A stretch of DNA of 64,000 nt from Ifrita kowaldi (lineage: Eukaryota; Chordata; Aves; Passeriformes; Cinclosomatidae). A program made the translations under genes and the position numbers. This document shows positions 61,001-64,000 of the stretch, piece after piece (positions within the stretch are counted from its first letter, which is position 1; every line of letters starts with the position of its first letter). The DNA lies in assembly GCA_013398055.1 (NCBI GenBank), contig VZRS01004545.1, positions 505,490-569,489 on the forward strand, written 5' to 3'. The notes below the pieces were generated by a model. It was not told the origin of the DNA. It did no database searches and saw only the letters and a program-made list of their open reading frames with translations.

Positions 61001-61310
61001 GTCAGCCGCAATGGATGTTCTTTTCCTATAACCACAAAGGGATTTTATCTTCATTGAGATGTGAACTAGGCAAGTATTGTGAAAACGCTAGTAGCTGGAG
61101 AGGTATCACCAAGGCTCCTTTTGAATGAAGTTTCCTCTCACTTTTCACTGAATTGTGAGCTAGAAGGTTATCTGACATGCTAGAAAGTGACTATGTTTCA
61201 CCTCTTGCTCAGAGATAACTGCACCTAGCATACTTAGTATGCACAAGTCCAAATGAACAATGCATAAAATGTGTTACGCTCATGGAAAGAAATAATCCAC
61301 AATATCATCA
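58003..61310. other. AT-rich noncoding block, no gene supported
   Basis: No exon or RNA gene is recognised. An imperfect duplication of TTTTGTTCAAGCTT lies at about 58217-58260 and a short GATG run at 59254-59268. The remainder is unique by eye. Confidence 0.5.
59254..59268. repeat. Short (GATG)n microsatellite
   Basis: Three to four GATG units follow TATA. It is the same unit as the tract at 8664 but with no LTR beside it. Confidence 0.75.
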
Positions 61311-61410
61311 CCCCCCCAAAAAACCCCATCCCAAACAAACCACACAAATCAAGAAATCCCCCTTCCCACCCAAAAAAAACCCCAGCAAACCCAAACAAAC
61401 AAAAAATCCC
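61311..61410. repeat. A/C-rich low-complexity tract
   Basis: Alternating A runs and C runs (seven C at 61311-61317, then CCCC, CCC and CCCCC with A runs between) extend for about 100 bases. The minus strand is G-rich and could form weak quadruplexes. No transposon is recognised. Confidence 0.75.
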
Positions 61411-61703
61411 CAAAGATTTTTGTACAATAGTATTATACTCAGACCACTGAGGTTATAGGAAAGGTTGATGCTGGACAGTGACTAAAAACTAATTGTAGAA
61501 CACATAAACCTAGTTTGGGGGCTCCTTTATAAATGTGTGTAATTCCTGTAAAAATATTATTTACAATGAAGAAATGAATGAGAAGGAAACAAGGAAAAAA
61601 ACGAACAAGGAAACTCTGTTATGCTAACAGTAGTCATTTCTCAAACATCTTCAAGCAGAGTTATAATTGCAAGTGACTATGGTGAAACTCACAATGAAAC
61701 TAG

Positions 61704-61715
61704 AAAAAAAAAAAA
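61704..61715. repeat. Poly(A) run
   Basis: Twelve A in AT-rich DNA, with no associated element recognised. Confidence 0.7.
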
Positions 61716-63120
61716 GTGATCAAATGTAATGGCAAACACTGACATCAGTAGCAGCTAACCTGTGATACTAAGTGCTATTGTACCAGCATTTAATTAATTT
61801 TGTAAACCAGTTCAGCTTCAGTATTTAAAAGGTCAGTCTCCAAAATGTACACAAGCTAGAACTGAAAGGCAAGACCCACGGCGGATACACGATACCCAGC
61901 ATGTGCATAATACAGTGCTGTGTGTAACAGAACACAAATGTAAATAGAGCCACGGATCTATGGGAAAGGTTTCTGCCACCCAGCCTTGAGAAGAAAATTC
62001 ATTAGTTTGCACTGACAGTAAGCTCTTGTTCAACACATGGCACAAAAGCCAGTAGCAAACATAGCAACCCCGAGACATTTAAGAACACTCAGGAAGTAAT
62101 CTCCAAAGTAAGGGGTGGGGGAATAGTTGGGTTTGCCCCCTAATGTCATTTGAGAAAAGCCAGGTAGGTTTTCTACGAAAATGTTTTGCTCAGTTGTTGA
62201 CTCAGAAATACATGTATGGCTATCTTTGTCTCTTCTGGCTTTCCAACATGTGTCCTGGAAAAGCACAGACTCATCGTCAGTAACTGACAAAAAGCCAAGA
62301 CAAAAGCATTTTCTTCCAAGGATGTCCTAGACCTTCATGTTACATAAATACCTTAAAAAAAGTAAGTGAGGGCAGGAAGTTAAACAATCCTATGAGAAAT
62401 GTGCACATTTCCAATTTAAAGGAATGAAAACCTCACTTTAGACTTACTCTTAAGAAGTAATCTATATTTTCCAATAAGATACCTTAAGAAAAGGCTTCAG
62501 AAGACTAACCTGATCACAAGTAGTATTATCATAAAAGCTTGATATTAGATGAGGCCAAGCACAGGTCATTTTGTACCCCATTTTTAAATTAAACAAGATT
62601 AGGAAAAGAGTCCTGAAATAGTCAGCAATAAGCATGAAAAACTTAAGGGAAACTAAGAAATTATGACATAACTTCATTTTTTCCATTTAGCATCTTGAAC
62701 ATTATTTGCATTCTATGTCTAAGGTAAACGGAGAACACGATGGTCACTTATCTACATAAGCAAGGAAGGATGGTCTTATGGTTTAGACTCAAGGCCAGGA
62801 ACCAGTGAGTGAGGTTCTGTCAAGTTCTGTGTCCTGCTCTCCTTACTTTGAGCACTGCCACTCAAGAGTCTTGCAGAATTTTCAACCCTATGGAGCAGCT
62901 ATAATACACTCCAGAAAGGAAGTGAACATAAAAACTGCATGTGGAAGACAGTGTAAAAGCATCACCCAAGTGTAGTCATTAGCGTAAAAGTACATCGGCC
63001 CACAGTTCGCGGTGAGTCCTACAGAAAAGCACGAACACACAGTGGGTACGGTGATACTTCACACCAGGGAGATCATTAATGACACTCTTTTCTCCCTGTC
63101 CCTAGAGGAGATGTAATTAG
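61716..63120. other. Noncoding block with a possible old SINE remnant
   Basis: No exon is recognised. At about 62766-62850 the order GGTCTTATGGTTTAGACTCA, GGCCAGGAACCAGTGAGTG, GGTTCTGTCAAGTTCTG and TGTCCTGCTCT loosely follows an old tRNA-derived amniote repeat (TGGTTAGAGCA..GGACTGGGAGTCAG, GGGTTCTATTCCCAGCTCTG). The match is weak and could be chance. Confidence 0.3.
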
Positions 63121-63355
63121 AGAATCATAGAATGTTAAGGGTTGGAAGGAACCTTAAAGATCACCTAGTTACAACTCCCGCTGCCCTGGGAAAGGACAAC
63201 TCCCACTAGATCAGGATGCTCAAAGGCCTTATCCAACCTGGCTTTGAACACTATGGAGTCTCCCCAACATCCCCAGCCTGTCTTCGTAGGGAAGGTGCTT
63301 CAGTCCCCTTATCAACTTTGTGATCCTTCTCTCCGCTTGCCCCAACACCTTAATC
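63121..63355 (-). mobile_element. CR1 LINE 3' fragment
   Basis: It starts with the complement of the CR1 3' end (AGAATCATAGAATGTTAAGG, GTTGGAAGGAACCTTAAAGA, TCACCTAGTTACAACTCC), then GCCCTGGGAAAGGACAACTC, and TTATCCAACCTGGCTTTGAA further in. It is therefore on the minus strand, with its 3' terminus at about 63121. It is 5'-truncated near 63355. It lies about 125 bp from the terminal CpG island. Confidence 0.95.
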
Positions 63356-63414
63356 CACCATTACGGAACTGCTGGGTTTTTGCTGAAGACGCACCTTCCA
63401 CTTTGGAAACAGTT

Positions 63415-63479
63415 TAGTTTACTTTTTTTTTAATTCAAGAAAAAAAATTAATTTAAGAAAAATATATTTGAAATTAATT
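63415..63479. repeat. AT-rich spacer between CR1 and CpG island
   Basis: T and A runs, with TTAATT words, separate the CR1 fragment from the island. G+C changes abruptly at about 63490. Confidence 0.7.
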
Positions 63480-64000
63480 GAGAATTTGAACTTCGGGATT
63501 TCGCGCCGACACCGGATTTCCAGGAGCCGCCGGCGGGTCCAGCGGCAGAGCCCGCTGGGGATGGGGCAGCGGAGCGTTTGCCAGCCCCGGCACCAGCCCT
63601 GGCCGAGGACGGGGCGCTGCTCCTGGGAAGCCGCCGGGCTGTCCGCGGGATTCAGAAGCACACATCCATCCGCACAGAAAGGTTATTCCCGGGCGCGCCG
63701 GGCCACCGGCCCGGGTGCCGCGGGGCAGCCCCGGCGCGGCGGCAGCGCAGCAGGCGCGACCCGGGGACACCTTGGAGACTCCGAGCGAGCCCCGCACGGC
63801 GCAGCCCAGCCCGCAGCCTGTCCCGAGCTGACACCGCTCGCCCGCCCGCCCGGCAGGCAGGCATTCTATCCGGCCATCTGTCTGTCCGGCAGACCCAGAC
63901 CGCCGCCTCCTCGACAGGCGCAGCCCACAGACACGAAGTTTTCGTGCCGCCACTTCCCAGCCCAACCCAGACGCATTAATCCCCGCGCTCTCCCTGCAGC
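63480..64000. promoter_or_regulatory. CpG island, probable promoter or first exon (runs off window)
   Basis: From about 63490 the sequence is strongly G+C- and CpG-rich to the window end (for example GGGCGCGCCGGG, CGGCGCGGCGGCAGCGCAG, CCCGCCCGCCCGG). That is the pattern of a vertebrate promoter island. No TATA box is evident. Long frames cross it on both strands (about 163 codons minus, 133 codons plus), but both lack a convincing ATG context and reflect the GC content. The last bases, CTCTCCCTGCAG at 63988-63999, look like a splice acceptor on the plus strand, so an exon might begin at the very end. The gene and its direction cannot be identified from here. Confidence 0.75.

Noticed and set aside
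63474..63979. Frames of 163 and 133 codons on opposite strands in the CpG island
   Set aside because: Both are Arg/Pro/Gly/Ala-rich, as any frame in GC-rich DNA would be, and neither has a convincing ATG start. The island is reported as regulatory instead.
1..64000. CRISPR arrays, insertion sequences, operons or plasmid origins
   Set aside because: No regularly spaced repeats of that type and no bacterial-style gene packing. Every mobile element seen is of avian nuclear type.

Overview
The window reads as nuclear DNA from a bird. The evidence is several 3'-truncated CR1 LINE fragments with the avian 3'-end signature on both strands, two copies of one avian-type ERV long terminal repeat, a split nuclear tRNA-Tyr gene, abundant short microsatellites, and AT-rich DNA broken by two CpG-rich islands. 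I favour a neoavian species, possibly a passerine, from the LTR type, but this is recollection and not a search result. Nothing looks bacterial, organellar or plasmid-like.

I could not support a single protein-coding gene. Open frames reach only about 180 codons, overlap on both strands, coincide with repeats or biased composition, and show no domain I recognise. The window is best read as a gene desert or a very large intron/intergenic segment, with a probable promoter-type CpG island at the extreme right end (about 63480-64000, running off the window).

Layout. 1-8018: AT-rich single-copy DNA. 8019-8722: an old solo LTR sitting inside a GATG tetranucleotide tract. 8723-13770: AT-rich DNA with a GC-rich patch holding a strong G-quadruplex motif (12558-12576) and a cluster of three POU/octamer-like sites (12972-13013). 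13770-15520: a CR1 scrap, the intron-containing tRNA-Tyr(GTA) gene on the minus strand (14011-14100) with a T-run terminator, then a larger CR1 fragment. 20417-20545: a very old amniote-type interspersed repeat. 21600-22160: a small CpG island with a G-quadruplex motif. 25190-25610: a CpG-enriched patch with ISRE-like and AP-1-like sites. 27-30 kb: microsatellites and a 21-bp duplication. 36-44 kb: AT-rich DNA with several stretches that look like conserved noncoding elements, followed by CR1 fragments. 51005-51668: a second, younger solo LTR of the same family as the one at 8 kb. 51.7-63.1 kb: AT-rich DNA with low-complexity tracts and scraps of old repeats. 63121-63355: CR1 on the minus strand, then the terminal CpG island.

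The most interesting points are the tRNA-Tyr gene, whose differences from the vertebrate consensus are mostly CpG-decay transitions (including a pair that imitates compensatory evolution); the two age classes of one LTR family; and several compact G-quadruplex or transcription-factor-site clusters in otherwise plain DNA. No new protein system is visible.
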